From Actinomycetota bacterium (lineage in GTDB: Bacteria; Actinomycetota; Actinomycetes; Streptosporangiales; Streptosporangiaceae): 64,000 bases of DNA. Positions 33,072 through 42,428 of this stretch are shown here, one piece after another (position 1 is the first letter of the stretch; every line of letters starts with the position of its first letter). The notes beneath the pieces were generated by a model. That model was given only the letters and a program-made list of their open reading frames with translations, did not search any database and was not told where the DNA came from. Location of the stretch: contig DAHVDE010000067.1 of the NCBI GenBank assembly GCA_027313705.1, forward strand, positions 1 to 64,000, given 5' to 3'. A program made the translations under genes and the position numbers.

Positions 33072-33929
33072 ATGGCAACCGATCCGACGGCGCCGCATGC
33101 GCATGTCACCACGCCATCCGGGCGGGTGATCGGCATCCCTGAGGGCGAGCGCCTGGTATTCGGCCGCGGTCCCGATGCTGACCTGCTGATCTCGGCGGGC
33201 CGCGGCCTGTCAAGACGGGCCGGGGTCATCAGCGCGCTGGCGGGCGGGGCACTAGTAGCCAATATCAGCTATACCCACGCGCTCTACGCCGAGGGAGACG
33301 GATTTCGCATCAGGCTGCCCAGGCTCGACGAGCCAGGCGAACCGCCCGCTGGCGGCTGGTTCGTGACGCGCGGCGCCGCGCTCGTCGGCTCAAGGTCCAT
33401 GCTCGACGATGGACAGGCGCTGCGCCTGGTCGTCTCGCCCCAGCATGCCGAGATCGACACCGGGACGGCGGCCGGGACCGGAGCAGCCCAGGCGATCGTG
33501 GCCAGGGAGCTGTCGGGAGACGTGACCGTGCTACCGCTATACCTGGACCCGAACACCAAGCTGTTCCTCGTGGCCCTGCTCTGGTGCCGTCCTTGGCTGA
33601 TCGACCCAGCTCGCACCACGCCGATCCCGAGGACACCGGAAATCGCCAGGGCCGCGCTCGAGGTCACCGACGCCCATCACGAGATCGAGCGCTTCGACGC
33701 TGATCCCGCGTTTAGGGACCGGATGGCCGCCAGGGTCGGCGAGCACCTCAAGGTCTTGCGCCGCAAGATCACCGAGCGCGGTCTGGTCAGGACCGAGGTC
33801 AGGTTGTCCGACGAGGTCGCGGTCGGCGTCCTGATCGAGAACGGGGTGATCACTTCCGCCGATCTCAAGCGGCTGTCCGATCCCGCCTGGTGCTCCCGCC
33901 AGGAAGATCTCTGGTGGGAAAGGTCATAA
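33072..33929 (+). CDS. FHA-domain protein
   Basis: The protein has 285 residues from the ATG at 33072 (GGGAG upstream). The N-terminal forkhead-associated domain shows LVFGRGPDADLLISAGRGLS and RRAGVISALAGGALVANISY. It lacks the canonical SxxH (the sequence is LSRRAGVI), so phosphothreonine binding may be altered. The C-terminal half includes EHLKVLRRKITERGLVRTEV, resembling a winged-helix or helical module seen in actinobacterial FHA proteins of unknown role. It stands alone between two intergenic gaps. It may read out Ser/Thr-kinase signalling (family knowledge), with the partner unknown. Confidence 0.72.
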   Translation: MATDPTAPHAHVTTPSGRVIGIPEGERLVFGRGPDADLLISAGRGLSRRAGVISALAGGALVANISYTHALYAEGDGFRIRLPRLDEPGEPPAGGWFVTRGAALVGSRSMLDDGQALRLVVSPQHAEIDTGTAAGTGAAQAIVARELSGDVTVLPLYLDPNTKLFLVALLWCRPWLIDPARTTPIPRTPEIARAALEVTDAHHEIERFDADPAFRDRMAARVGEHLKVLRRKITERGLVRTEVRLSDEVAVGVLIENGVITSADLKRLSDPAWCSRQEDLWWERS

Positions 33930-34122
33930 GATCTGCCAGCGATCACCGAGGTTACGGCACCTCGGGGAGCTGGCGGCCGACGGCATCGGCTGGCCGGTAA
34001 TCAAAGCTGGTCATGCTCACGATCAGGGTACCCAGGTCTTGCGGCGGCCGGTGACCTGCTCGCGCAGCGCCAGGTCGGCGTCGATCGTGATCTGCATCCC
34101 CGGCGATCACGCCCGCCGAGGA

Positions 34123-34986
34123 TCATCTAGAAGTCTGCGCTCGCCTGGATGCCGAAGCTAAGTTCTCGTTAGCTGGCCCTGTTCCTGCATGTCTTGACTG
34201 ATCTGATCGGATTGTCTGGTTTGATCGGAATGATCGCCCCGGTCGGGGCGTGAACGTCGCCACGAGCCTCGCGACTAGCGTGGCGAGGAAGATTTGCCCC
34301 GTCATCGCCTCGATCACGGCGACGGACCGGCCGCCGGGTTCTACCGCCGTGAAGTCGCCGTAGCCGAGGGTGGTGAGAGTGGTGAAACTGAAGTACTGAA
34401 ATGTCGACGTTGTTCCCGGTTCGCCCGCCGCGAAGAAGTGCCTGTTGTTGTAGTAGAAGATGGCCGAGTAAAACGCCGCGAACATCAGCCCGATGATCAG
34501 GTAGGCGCTGACAGCGCCGTAGATGCTCTGAATAGTGACGGCGGGCATCAGGAGTATCTGGCGTATCAGCACGACGACCGTGATCAGCAGCAGCAGCCCG
34601 ATCCAGAGCCCGGCCGCGCCGCGCCCGGTATCGCTGGTGAAGCTGGCCGTGAGGACGATCATGGCAACGGAGCCGAGCAGGCCGGCGATTATCAGGCCGG
34701 TGCCCAGCCTGCTGCGCTCGGGGGAGTTCTTCAGCGCGAGCAGCCCGGACAGCGTGAACAGGCCGATCTCTACCGCGCTCAGCCACCTGTCCTTGAAGAA
34801 GGTGGATAGCAGGTAGCTAGTGATCAAGATGAGCAGCAGCAGCCCGTAGCGGCCGCGTGCGCGCGCTGCTTCCTTGCCCTCTTCGGTGGGCGTTTTGGTC
34901 TCCTGGAAGTCGCATAAGCGGCCCCGCCGCGACTGCTGCCGCGGCGGGGCCTTGAGGTTGCCGGCGCCCGCGTCAGCTAGCGCCAT
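34123..34986 (-). CDS. Two-pore-type ion channel (potassium channel) protein
   Basis: The protein has 287 residues. A soluble N-terminus of about 45 residues is followed by several transmembrane helices, then the pore helix and selectivity filter TTLTTLGYGDF (GYGD at 208-211) and a final helix (VIEAMTGQIFLATLVARLVA). This matches Ion_trans_2 potassium channels; no RCK (TrkA-N) domain follows. The Arg/Ser-rich C-terminal tail has no recognised motif. It starts 12 nt after the DUF7144-like gene's stop, so the two are probably co-transcribed. Confidence 0.85.
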   Translation of the reverse strand: MALADAGAGNLKAPPRQQSRRGRLCDFQETKTPTEEGKEAARARGRYGLLLLILITSYLLSTFFKDRWLSAVEIGLFTLSGLLALKNSPERSRLGTGLIIAGLLGSVAMIVLTASFTSDTGRGAAGLWIGLLLLITVVVLIRQILLMPAVTIQSIYGAVSAYLIIGLMFAAFYSAIFYYNNRHFFAAGEPGTTSTFQYFSFTTLTTLGYGDFTAVEPGGRSVAVIEAMTGQIFLATLVARLVATFTPRPGRSFRSNQTIRSDQSRHAGTGPANENLASASRRAQTSR

Positions 34987-34998
34987 GAGCCAGCGGCG

Positions 34999-35592
34999 CT
35001 AGAACTCACGCGCGTAACCCCGCGGGGTGAGCAGCGCCCAGATGATGAACGCGTCGATCGCGATCATGATGATCGACCACAGCGGCTGGTAGGGAATGAA
35101 CACGAAGTTGGCGATGGCGCTGAGCACCGCCAGGAACGCGCCCACATAGCGCGCCCAGGCCATGCCGAGGAACACGCACATGCCGATGGCGAAGAGCACT
35201 ACGCCGAGTGAGAGTTCGGTCCAGCCCCAGCCCCTGATGTTGTACCTGAAGGCGTAGGCGGGCGCGGTACTGAACACATGTCCGTGCGACAGCGCCACGA
35301 TCGCGACGACGACCATCCACAGACCGCCGAGCAGCATCAGCGTGCCCGCGAGCGCGGTGAAGCCGATGACCGCGCCGCGGCGGCCCGCGGCGGCCTCGTG
35401 GCGTCCGGCAGCCTCGTACTGGCGGCCGGCTGGCTGGTACTCCCGGCCCTGAGCCTGAGCGGGCACCCCGCCTTGGTCGGTTAGCTGACCCTGCGCCTGG
35501 CCCGAGACTCTGCCCTCGCTCGTGGCCTGGCTTTGCTCGTAGCCCACGGCCGGGCCCGACGTGCCGGCTTGCCGTTCGTTTGCACTGCTCAT
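34999..35592 (-). CDS. DUF7144-like small membrane protein
   Basis: The protein has 197 residues from the ATG at 35592 (GGGGGCGG upstream). A hydrophilic Gln/Gly/Arg-rich N-terminus of about 70 residues precedes four transmembrane helices. The order is a helix ending VAIVALSHGHVF, then WGWTELSLGVVLFAIGMCVF, WARYVGAFLAVLSAIANF, and WSIIMIAIDAFIIWALL. The 'GW.EL..GV....G' and C-terminal 'D..IIWALT..G' features fit the DUF7144 group. No function is known. It is likely the first gene of a pair with the potassium channel. Confidence 0.72.
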   Translation of the reverse strand: MSSANERQAGTSGPAVGYEQSQATSEGRVSGQAQGQLTDQGGVPAQAQGREYQPAGRQYEAAGRHEAAAGRRGAVIGFTALAGTLMLLGGLWMVVVAIVALSHGHVFSTAPAYAFRYNIRGWGWTELSLGVVLFAIGMCVFLGMAWARYVGAFLAVLSAIANFVFIPYQPLWSIIMIAIDAFIIWALLTPRGYAREF

Positions 35593-35754
35593 GTCAAGCC
35601 GCCCCCTTTTTCCCGCTTATCACGAGCGCCAGCTCGCCTTGTCGACTTCCCCTGGCGATCATGCGAGTTTTCTGATCCCTTGAACCCATACCCGGCCTGC
35701 CCGATCAAACGCACCTTTGCCTGACCTGGTATTACGGCTGTCCAACCAGGCCGC

Positions 35755-36477
35755 TCAGGCCGACGCCAGCCGCCCGGAACCTGACTCCCGCCTGCCTGCC
35801 TGGCCGGCCCTCCTGAGCCTGAAACCCATATAGCCAGCAAGCAGCCCATAGACGATCAGCCAGATGCCGATCACCGCGACGACGACGGTGAGGGAGATCG
35901 TCGGCCAGAAGAGCACGATCAGGCCGGCCGCCAGGCTAAGGAAGCCGGCCAGCACCGTGAACCCGCGTCCGGAGAACGGGGAGCCGAACAGGCCAGCAGC
36001 GATGCTCGCGATTCCGTTTATGACCCAGAACAACCCGACGATGACGGCCAGGGCCGCGATCGTGAGGTGATAGTGCCTGATGCAGAAGAGACCGAGAAGG
36101 ATGGCGATCAGGCCGATCACCACGTTGGCCACGCGCTTGCCCCCGGTCGACTCATGCGAGGTGAAGCCGTCGACTAGCCCGAGGATCCCGGTCACCACCA
36201 GCGCAACGCCAATCAGGATGGCCGCGACGGCCAGCGTGGCACTTGGCCAGGCGAGCAGGATCACGCCGACTACGACGCAGCCGATCCCTGCGGCCAGGAA
36301 AGCCGGCCAGGCAGCCGAGGCAAGCTCGGTGCCAGGTACCTGGTACCCGCCTGGCTTCGCGGCGATGCCGCCAGGCATACCGGTCCCGGTCCCTGTCCCG
36401 TGCTGCGTCCAGGTACCTTGCTCCCCTGACCTGGTGGCTTCCTCGCCCGGCCCGCGGGCGGAACGCGGATTGGTCAT
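35755..36477 (-). CDS. HdeD/DUF308-family membrane protein
   Basis: The protein has 240 residues from the ATG at 36477 with a perfect GGAGGT 5 nt upstream. A disordered Gly/Thr-rich N-terminus (about 65 residues) precedes six transmembrane helices arranged as three repeated pairs, the DUF308/HdeD pattern. Examples are GCVVVGVILLAWPSATLAVA, LIGVALVVTGILGLVDGF and AGLIVLFWPTISLTVVVAVI. In E. coli HdeD belongs to the acid-resistance island, but actinobacterial homologues have no proven role. The family assignment is good; the function is uncertain. Confidence 0.8.
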   Translation of the reverse strand: MTNPRSARGPGEEATRSGEQGTWTQHGTGTGTGMPGGIAAKPGGYQVPGTELASAAWPAFLAAGIGCVVVGVILLAWPSATLAVAAILIGVALVVTGILGLVDGFTSHESTGGKRVANVVIGLIAILLGLFCIRHYHLTIAALAVIVGLFWVINGIASIAAGLFGSPFSGRGFTVLAGFLSLAAGLIVLFWPTISLTVVVAVIGIWLIVYGLLAGYMGFRLRRAGQAGRRESGSGRLASA

Positions 36478-36629
36478 GCGGACCTCCTTAATAGTATGAG
36501 CCGCAAGTCCGGCGAAACGGATAATTAACAAGCCACGCCTTGTTATCCGCCCGCACTGTCACTCATAGTCAGGTCGCGAACCGCTGCCGATCACCACCCG
36601 TGGCGGGTGAATGCGGCCGCGAGGCCATA

Positions 36630-36699
36630 GACTTGGCGCCGCAAGCCGCCAGCGTCGCGCCCGTCGCGAAAGGCCGCAGCGAAGCGGCGGCGCCAAGTC
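36630..36699. promoter_or_regulatory. 13-bp inverted repeat in the tig leader
   Basis: GACTTGGCGCCGC (36630-36642) is perfectly complementary to GCGGCGCCAAGTC (36687-36699), with a 44-nt intervening segment that contains a further CGCG-rich pairing. It lies about 80-150 nt upstream of the trigger factor start. It could be an mRNA leader structure or a terminator/attenuator; no known riboswitch class is recognised. Confidence 0.45.
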
Positions 36700-36779
36700 G
36701 AAGCCGAGGAACCCCGGGTCCGGTACGGGGAACCCTGTGCCGGATATCAGCTGCCGGAAAGCCGAGGAGTGACCACGTC

Positions 36780-38360
36780 GTGAAGACCGACGTCGAGGAA
36801 CTGAGCCCGACCCGGGTGCGCCTCACCATCGAGGTACCTTTCGATGAGCTCAAGCCGAGCCTGGACCATGCCTACCGCGAAGTCGGGCGACAGGTGCGGA
36901 TTCCCGGCTTCCGCCCCGGGCACGTCCCTCGCCAGGTCCTCGACCAGCGGGTCGGCCGTGGTGCCGTGCTCGAGCACGCGATCAACGAAGCTGTACCCGA
37001 CTTCTACAGTCAGGCCGTGCGCGAGAACAAGCTGGCCGTTCTCAGCCAGCCAGAACTCGAGATCACCAAGCTCGAGGACGGAAACGAGATCGCCTTTACC
37101 GCCGAGGTGGACGTCAGGCCGAAGTTCGACCTGCCTGAGATGGAGAGCCTGCACGTCGTGGTCGAGGACGCCGATGTCAGCCCCGACCAGGTCGAGGAGT
37201 ACCTGCGGGCACTGCGCGAGCGGTTCGGGTCGCTTATCACGGTCGAGCGGCCAGCCGAGGACGGCGATTACGTCTCGATCGACTTGTCCGCGCAGGTGGA
37301 CGGCGAGGAAGTCGCCGACGCGCAGGCAACGGGGATCTCCTACGAAGTCGGCAGCGGCACCATACTTGATGGTCTGGACCAGGCACTGATGGGCATGAGC
37401 GCGGAAGAGACCGCGACCTTCGAGTCGGTGCTGGCGGGCGGCGAGCACGAGGGCAGTGCGGCCGAGGTGACGGTGACCGTGCGAAGTGTCAGGACCAAGA
37501 ACCTTCCCGACCTCGACGACGATTTCGCCCAGTCCGCCAGCGAGTTCAACACCGTCGGCGAGTTGCGCTCGAATACCCGCAAGCAGATGGAAGCCATGCG
37601 CCGGGCCGGCCAGGTCGGGCAGGCGAGGGACCGCGCCATCGAGGCGCTGCTCGAGCAGATCGACATGCCGCTGCCGCAGCCGGTCATCGACCACGAAGTG
37701 GCGCACAGGCACGAGTCGCTGACCGAAGACCTGGACCGGGCGGGCCTCACCATGGAGCTGTTCCTCCAGAGCCGCGACCTCACGCCTGCCGACCTGGACA
37801 AGGAAATCGCCGACGACGTCAGGCGCTCGGTGAAGGCCAGGTTCATACTCGACAAGCTGGCGGAGACCGAAGAGCTTGACATCTCACAAGAAGACCTCGC
37901 CCAGTACGTGACCCAGCTTGCCTACCAGCAGGGCACCTCGCCTGACGCGCTGGCCAGCCAGCTAGCCGAATCGGGGCAGCTCGGCGCCATGGCGGCTGAC
38001 GTGCTCAGGTCCAAGGCGGCCGACCTGCTCGCGGAGCGGGTCCAGGTCTTTGATGAGTCCGGCCGCAAGGTGGAGATCGCCGGCGCCGGCGCGCCGGGTG
38101 ATGAAGCACAGGACGAAGAAGCACAAGGCGAGGACGGCGACGAAGACTCCGAGGCCGCCAAGGAGGGCCGGGCAGGAAGGCGCGGTGCCGGACGGCGCGC
38201 GGCTGCCAAGGAGGCCAAGGTCGAGGCGGCCGCCAAGCCAAAGGGCCGGTCGCGGCGCGCGGGCAAGGAAGATGCTGCCCAGGCGGATCAGGCCGGCGAG
38301 CCCGCGGACACGCACGAGGACGCAGACACGGACACGGACACGGACACGCAGGAAGGCTGA
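36780..38360 (+). CDS. tig: Trigger factor (ribosome-associated chaperone, PPIase)
   Basis: The protein has 526 residues from the GTG at 36780 (GAGGAG upstream). The ribosome-binding signature GFRPGHVPRQ lies near residues 43-52 (GFRxGKxP in the family). The FKBP-like PPIase segment runs from GDYVSIDLSAQVDGE to FESVLAGGEHEG, followed by the helical C-terminal chaperone domain. The last 80 residues are an acidic then basic low-complexity tail ending in (DT) repeats, longer than in E. coli (432 residues). It stands upstream of clpP1-clpP2-clpX, the classic tig-clp order. Confidence 0.96.
   Translation: MKTDVEELSPTRVRLTIEVPFDELKPSLDHAYREVGRQVRIPGFRPGHVPRQVLDQRVGRGAVLEHAINEAVPDFYSQAVRENKLAVLSQPELEITKLEDGNEIAFTAEVDVRPKFDLPEMESLHVVVEDADVSPDQVEEYLRALRERFGSLITVERPAEDGDYVSIDLSAQVDGEEVADAQATGISYEVGSGTILDGLDQALMGMSAEETATFESVLAGGEHEGSAAEVTVTVRSVRTKNLPDLDDDFAQSASEFNTVGELRSNTRKQMEAMRRAGQVGQARDRAIEALLEQIDMPLPQPVIDHEVAHRHESLTEDLDRAGLTMELFLQSRDLTPADLDKEIADDVRRSVKARFILDKLAETEELDISQEDLAQYVTQLAYQQGTSPDALASQLAESGQLGAMAADVLRSKAADLLAERVQVFDESGRKVEIAGAGAPGDEAQDEEAQGEDGDEDSEAAKEGRAGRRGAGRRAAAKEAKVEAAAKPKGRSRRAGKEDAAQADQAGEPADTHEDADTDTDTDTQEG
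38322..38352 (+). repeat. Hexanucleotide repeat in the tig 3' end
   Basis: Imperfect tandem GACACG units encode the DADTDTDTDTQ tail of trigger factor. In-frame slippage here would change tail length without disrupting the gene. Confidence 0.6.
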
Positions 38361-38385
38361 GCCTGGAAGCCTGGAAATACCTGGC

Positions 38386-38447
38386 GGCAGGCTGGGTCCC
38401 AGCCAAGCACCTTCGCGTTAAGCGAACAGGCCAGGCTGGGACCTGCC
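38386..38447. terminator. Inverted repeat between tig and clpP1
   Basis: GGTCCCAGCC (38395-38404) pairs with GGCTGGGACC (38434-38443), and GGCA/TGCC extends the stem beyond a bulge. A small TTCGC-gttaa-GCGAA hairpin is nested in the loop. It lies 35 nt after the tig stop and probably separates or tunes tig and clp transcription. Confidence 0.5.
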
Positions 38448-38616
38448 GTGCTTACTGCGCCGATAGCGAACAGGCGCCATCGGTGGGCGTTGCCGTGTCC
38501 CGGGCGCGTTAGGGTCGCATTCGTAGGAGTCAACGAGGACTCGGCAAGATCAGCCATTCATTGGCATGACGGCAGCGCGGTGTTCGCGATGCCTGACAGG
38601 AGTGAGGAGGCGCACC

Positions 38617-39255
38617 GTGACCACGTCGGGTGAGGATCAGCTACCGGCCCGGAAACTCGCTCGGGCCGGGGAGGCCGCATCGCTTCCGATGGTCGACGCG
38701 TTGTTCCAGCGACTGCTGAGGCACCGGATTATCTTCCTCGGCCAGCAGGTCGATGACGAGCTAGCGAACCGGATCTGCGCCGAGATGATCTTGCTCTCGG
38801 CCGAGGATCCCAAGCGGGATATCGCCATTTACATCAACTCGCCAGGCGGCTCGGTCAGCGCGGGACTCGCTATCTACGACATCATGCAGTACGTGCCTAA
38901 CGATGTCGCCACCTACGCGATGGGCATGGCTGCGTCGATGGGTCAGTTCCTGCTCTGCGCGGGCGCGCCAGGCAAGCGGTTTGCGATGCCGCACGCTCAG
39001 GTGATGCTGCACCAGCCGCATGGCGGCATCGGCGGCACGGCTTCTGACATCAGGATCCAGGCCGAGCAGATCCTCTACGTGAAGCGGATCCTGGCCGAGC
39101 GCACGGCGATGCACACCGGGCAGACGGTCGAGCAGATCGAGAAGGACTCCGACCGCGATCGCTGGTTCACCGCCGATCAGGCCAAGGAGTACGGGTTCAT
39201 CGACCACGTGGTGCGCAGCGCCACCGAGATCCCATCGGAAGGTGCGGTTTCATGA
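38617..39255 (+). CDS. clpP1: ATP-dependent Clp protease proteolytic subunit 1
   Basis: The protein has 212 residues from the GTG at 38617, with GTGAGGAGG upstream. The catalytic Ser107 is in [11 protein letters not shown] and His132 in MLHQPHGG; the Asp lies in the [10 protein letters not shown] region. [20 protein letters not shown] is fully conserved. It forms the heteromeric ClpP1P2 chamber with the next gene product; in Actinobacteria both are usually needed. Its stop overlaps the clpP2 ATG by 4 nt. Confidence 0.96.
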   Translation: MTTSGEDQLPARKLARAGEAASLPMVDALFQRLLRHRIIFLGQQVDDELANRICAEMILLSAEDPKRDIAIYINSPGGSVSAGLAIYDIMQYVPNDVATYAMGMAASMGQFLLCAGAPGKRFAMPHAQVMLHQPHGGIGGTASDIRIQAEQILYVKRILAERTAMHTGQTVEQIEKDSDRDRWFTADQAKEYGFIDHVVRSATEIPSEGAVS

Positions 39256-39881
39256 GCATGATCGAAGCCAGGTACGTGCTGCCGTCCTTCGTCGAGCGCA
39301 CGCCGTACGGGATCAAGGAGATGAACCCGTATAACAAGCTGTTCGAGGAGCGGATCATCTTCCTCGGCGTGCAGATCGACGATGCGTCCGCCAACGACGT
39401 GATGGCCCAGCTCATCACGCTCGAGTCGATCGACCCCGACAGGGACATCTTGATGTACATCAACTCGCCTGGCGGGTCGATGACCTCGATGATGGCGATC
39501 TACGACACCATGCAGTACGTCAAGCCCGATATCCAGACCTTCTGCCTCGGCCAGGCCGCCTCGGCCGCTGCCGTGCTGCTCGCGGCCGGCACCAAGGGCA
39601 AGCGGATGGCACTGCCGAACTCCAGGATCCTGATCCACCAGCCGGCCATAGAAAGCGGCTATGGTCAGTCGAGTGACCTGGAGATTCAGGCCCGCGAGAT
39701 CCAGCGGATGCGTCAGGCCATGGAAGCGGTGCTGGCCAGGCACACCGGCAAGGACGAGGAAGAAATCCGCCGTGACATCGAGCGTGACAAGTTCCTCACC
39801 GCTCAGGAAGCCAGAGAGTACGGGCTGGTAGATGATGTACTCACCATGCTGAAGCGGCAGCCGGAGGTAGTGTCTTCCTAA
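39252..39881 (+). CDS. clpP2: ATP-dependent Clp protease proteolytic subunit 2
   Basis: The protein has 209 residues. Ser104 ([11 protein letters not shown]) and His129 (ILIHQPA) are present, as is [20 protein letters not shown]. The N-terminal axial-loop segment ([15 protein letters not shown]) is typical of the actinobacterial second paralogue. It is translationally coupled to clpP1 and followed after 78 nt by clpX, which feeds it unfolded substrates. Confidence 0.96.
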   Translation: MSMIEARYVLPSFVERTPYGIKEMNPYNKLFEERIIFLGVQIDDASANDVMAQLITLESIDPDRDILMYINSPGGSMTSMMAIYDTMQYVKPDIQTFCLGQAASAAAVLLAAGTKGKRMALPNSRILIHQPAIESGYGQSSDLEIQAREIQRMRQAMEAVLARHTGKDEEEIRRDIERDKFLTAQEAREYGLVDDVLTMLKRQPEVVSS

Positions 39882-39959
39882 GGTGGTGAGTGGCCAGGGG
39901 AAGCGGCTACGGTTTGAAGCAGAGCCCGGACCGGGTGGTGCGAAAGAGGGAGTAATGCG

Positions 39960-41234
39960 GTGGCACGCATTGGCGATGGCGCTGACTTGCTGAAGTGCTC
40001 GTTTTGCGGCAAGAGCCAGAAGCAGGTCAAGAAGCTGATAGCCGGACCTGGCGTGTACATTTGCGATGAATGCATAGATCTGTGCAACGAGATCATCGAA
40101 GAGGAACTCGTTGAGCGATCCGAGGTCAAGTGGGACAGCCTGCCCAAGCCGCGGGAGATCTACGAGTTCCTCGACTCCTACGTCATCGGCCAGGAGAAGG
40201 CCAAGAAGGCGCTGTCGGTAGCTGTCTACAACCACTACAAGCGCATACAGTCCGGCGGCGAGCGGGTCGCTGAGGACGGCGTCGAACTGGCGAAGTCGAA
40301 CATCTTGCTGCTCGGGCCAACAGGTTCAGGCAAGACCTTGCTCGCCCAGACTCTCGCCAGGCTGCTCAACGTGCCGTTCGCGATCGCCGACGCCACCGCG
40401 CTGACCGAAGCCGGGTATGTAGGCGAGGACGTAGAGAACATCCTGCTCAAGCTCATCCAGGCGGCCGACTACGACGTCAAGAAGGCCGAGACTGGCATCA
40501 TCTACATCGATGAGATCGACAAGATCGCTCGCAAGAGCGAGAACCCCTCGATTACCAGGGACGTGTCAGGCGAGGGCGTGCAGCAGGCGCTGCTGAAAAT
40601 CCTCGAGGGCACCACCGCGTCGGTGCCGCCCCAAGGCGGCCGCAAGCACCCGCACCAGGAATTCATTCAGATCGACACCACGAACGTGCTGTTCATCTGC
40701 GGCGGGGCGTTCGCCGGACTCGAGAAGATCATCGAGCAGCGGGTCGGGCGCAGCGGCATGGGTTTCGGTGCGGTGCTCAGGGTCAAGACCGACCGCACCT
40801 CGTCAGATCAGTTCGCCGAGGTCATGCCGGAAGACCTGCTGAAGTTCGGCATGATTCCCGAGTTCGTCGGCAGGCTCCCTGTCATCACCAGCGTCCACAA
40901 CCTGGACCGCGCGGCGCTGATCGCGATCTTGACCGAGCCGAGGAACGCGCTGGCGCGCCAGTACCGGCGGCTGTTCGAACTCGACGGGGTGGACCTGGAG
41001 TTCACAGAAGACGCATTGGAGGCGGTCGCCGACCAGGCCGTCCTGCGCGGCACTGGTGCCAGAGGGCTCCGCGCGATCCTAGAGGAAGTCCTGCTGTCGG
41101 TGATGTATGAGGTGCCGAGCAGGAAAGACATCGAGCGAGTCGTGATCACGGCCGAGGTCGTGCTCGAGAACGTGAACCCCACCTTGGTGCCAAGGGACGT
41201 GGCCAGGCGGACGCCGAGGGAAAAGTCAGCCTAG
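39960..41234 (+). CDS. clpX: ClpX, ATPase/unfoldase subunit of Clp protease
   Basis: The protein has 424 residues from the GTG at 39960. The N-terminal zinc-binding domain has Cys13, Cys16, Cys35 and Cys38 (CSFCGK...CDEC). The AAA+ core has Walker A GPTGSGKT (about 119-126), Walker [22 protein letters not shown] (pore loop 1) and the sensor-2 region [10 protein letters not shown]. It recognises, unfolds and threads substrates into ClpP1P2. Its last 4 nt overlap the end of a convergent gene. Confidence 0.97.
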   Translation: MARIGDGADLLKCSFCGKSQKQVKKLIAGPGVYICDECIDLCNEIIEEELVERSEVKWDSLPKPREIYEFLDSYVIGQEKAKKALSVAVYNHYKRIQSGGERVAEDGVELAKSNILLLGPTGSGKTLLAQTLARLLNVPFAIADATALTEAGYVGEDVENILLKLIQAADYDVKKAETGIIYIDEIDKIARKSENPSITRDVSGEGVQQALLKILEGTTASVPPQGGRKHPHQEFIQIDTTNVLFICGGAFAGLEKIIEQRVGRSGMGFGAVLRVKTDRTSSDQFAEVMPEDLLKFGMIPEFVGRLPVITSVHNLDRAALIAILTEPRNALARQYRRLFELDGVDLEFTEDALEAVADQAVLRGTGARGLRAILEEVLLSVMYEVPSRKDIERVVITAEVVLENVNPTLVPRDVARRTPREKSA

Positions 41235-42193
41235 CCCTGCAGGTCCTGCCGCATGAGTGGCATCAGAGTCGCAAGTTCCTGACCCCTGGTATCTGACGTC
41301 GGCGACATGAGCGCGCCGTAGGTGAGTTCGGTCGCCCAGGCGCAGATCGTCACGGTCGTGCCGCGCAGGCCGGTGATCGCGCAGCGGGCGGAACCGCCGA
41401 GCCTGCCAGGGTTAGCCGACCATGAGGTGTCTGGTGCCGCGGTCTTGATCAGGCTCGCCATCAGCTTCCTGACGGTTGCCGTGGCTGACCCGAGGTCGGC
41501 GCTGGCGTTGTAGCCGAGGTACATCACCCAGCCCGGCTGGTCGGTTGCCGGGTCGATCGCGCCGGGCTCGCGGTACAGCGCGGACGGATGGCCGGAGTAC
41601 GCGCCGGAGACGGCGGCGAATCGCCTGGTGAACTCGTCGATCAAGGTAACGGTCGTCCGGTTGGTCTCCGGCTGATAATGCCTGGGCAGGCCGCCCGCCT
41701 GCGCAGGTGCCGGGTCCGCCAGCGGGCCGTTGCCCGCACCCGCGCCGACCGCAGAGCTGAAGCCGAGCCCGGCCAGTTTGACGATCACCCCGACAAGCAC
41801 GATGGCAACCACGAGCAGGCAGGCAAGCACGGGCACCGCGACCTTCGCGCTGTACCTGCGCTGCCTGGCTGGCCGCCGCGCGCCTGCGGGTGAGACTTGC
41901 CTGGTCCGCCCGGTCAGCTTGGCGGTGATGTCAATTCCGGCAAGCAGGCCATGCGCCCGTCCGGCCTGCGGGCCGCCGCTGGCTGGTCCGTCAGGCCCGC
42001 CGGTCCAGGGCGCCGGGCCGAACGTCGCGGTCATGCCGCCGGCGCTGGCCCCGGCGACGCCATAACGCGCGTCGGCACGAGCGATCATCTCAAGATCAGG
42101 AGCCTGCGGTTGCTCGCCTCTGGCCTTGCCCTGGTCGGGATACCTGCCGGGATAACCAGGCAAGCCGCCGGCGAACAACGGCTTCTTCGCCAT
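41231..42193 (-). CDS. Hypothetical single-pass membrane protein
   Basis: The protein has 320 residues from the ATG at 42193. It has a basic, Pro/Gly-rich cytosolic N-terminus (about 140 residues, beginning [15 protein letters not shown]) and one transmembrane helix ([20 protein letters not shown]). An extracellular C-terminal domain of about 150 residues follows, with [20 protein letters not shown] and two Cys residues (ARCAITG...VTICAWATE) that could form a disulfide. I do not recognise a family. Similar one-pass proteins sit near valS in other Actinobacteria, but this is recollection, not evidence. It converges on clpX and diverges from valS. Confidence 0.65.
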   Translation of the reverse strand: MAKKPLFAGGLPGYPGRYPDQGKARGEQPQAPDLEMIARADARYGVAGASAGGMTATFGPAPWTGGPDGPASGGPQAGRAHGLLAGIDITAKLTGRTRQVSPAGARRPARQRRYSAKVAVPVLACLLVVAIVLVGVIVKLAGLGFSSAVGAGAGNGPLADPAPAQAGGLPRHYQPETNRTTVTLIDEFTRRFAAVSGAYSGHPSALYREPGAIDPATDQPGWVMYLGYNASADLGSATATVRKLMASLIKTAAPDTSWSANPGRLGGSARCAITGLRGTTVTICAWATELTYGALMSPTSDTRGQELATLMPLMRQDLQG

Positions 42194-42428
42194 GCGGCGC
42201 CTGCCGCGCTTATGGTTCCGGCGCACGGTCCATGGCCCGCCCAATGGATCGATCACCCCAACCCTCGACGGTTCACAACGATGCGGTGGCACAAGGTTAG
42301 ACCAGGACAGCGGCGTCAATTGGCGATATGTGGCTAATGCTCGAACCTGGCGCCGAACGCGGGCCGCCGCGGCGGCGTTGGCGCTGTATGTGCCGGGAGG
42401 GCGGGAAACTTCCGTAGACTCTGCTGAC

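Noticed and set aside
34010-34118. Short minus-strand peptide (24 codons, QITIDADLALREQVTGRRK)
   Set aside because: It reads protein-like but is preceded by an in-frame stop and followed by one; too short to assign, possibly a fragment of an unknown gene.
42194-42428. T-box riboswitch upstream of valS
   Set aside because: No T-box consensus (TGGNACC-type) or specifier-stem architecture is visible; only a possible TAGACT -10 is seen.
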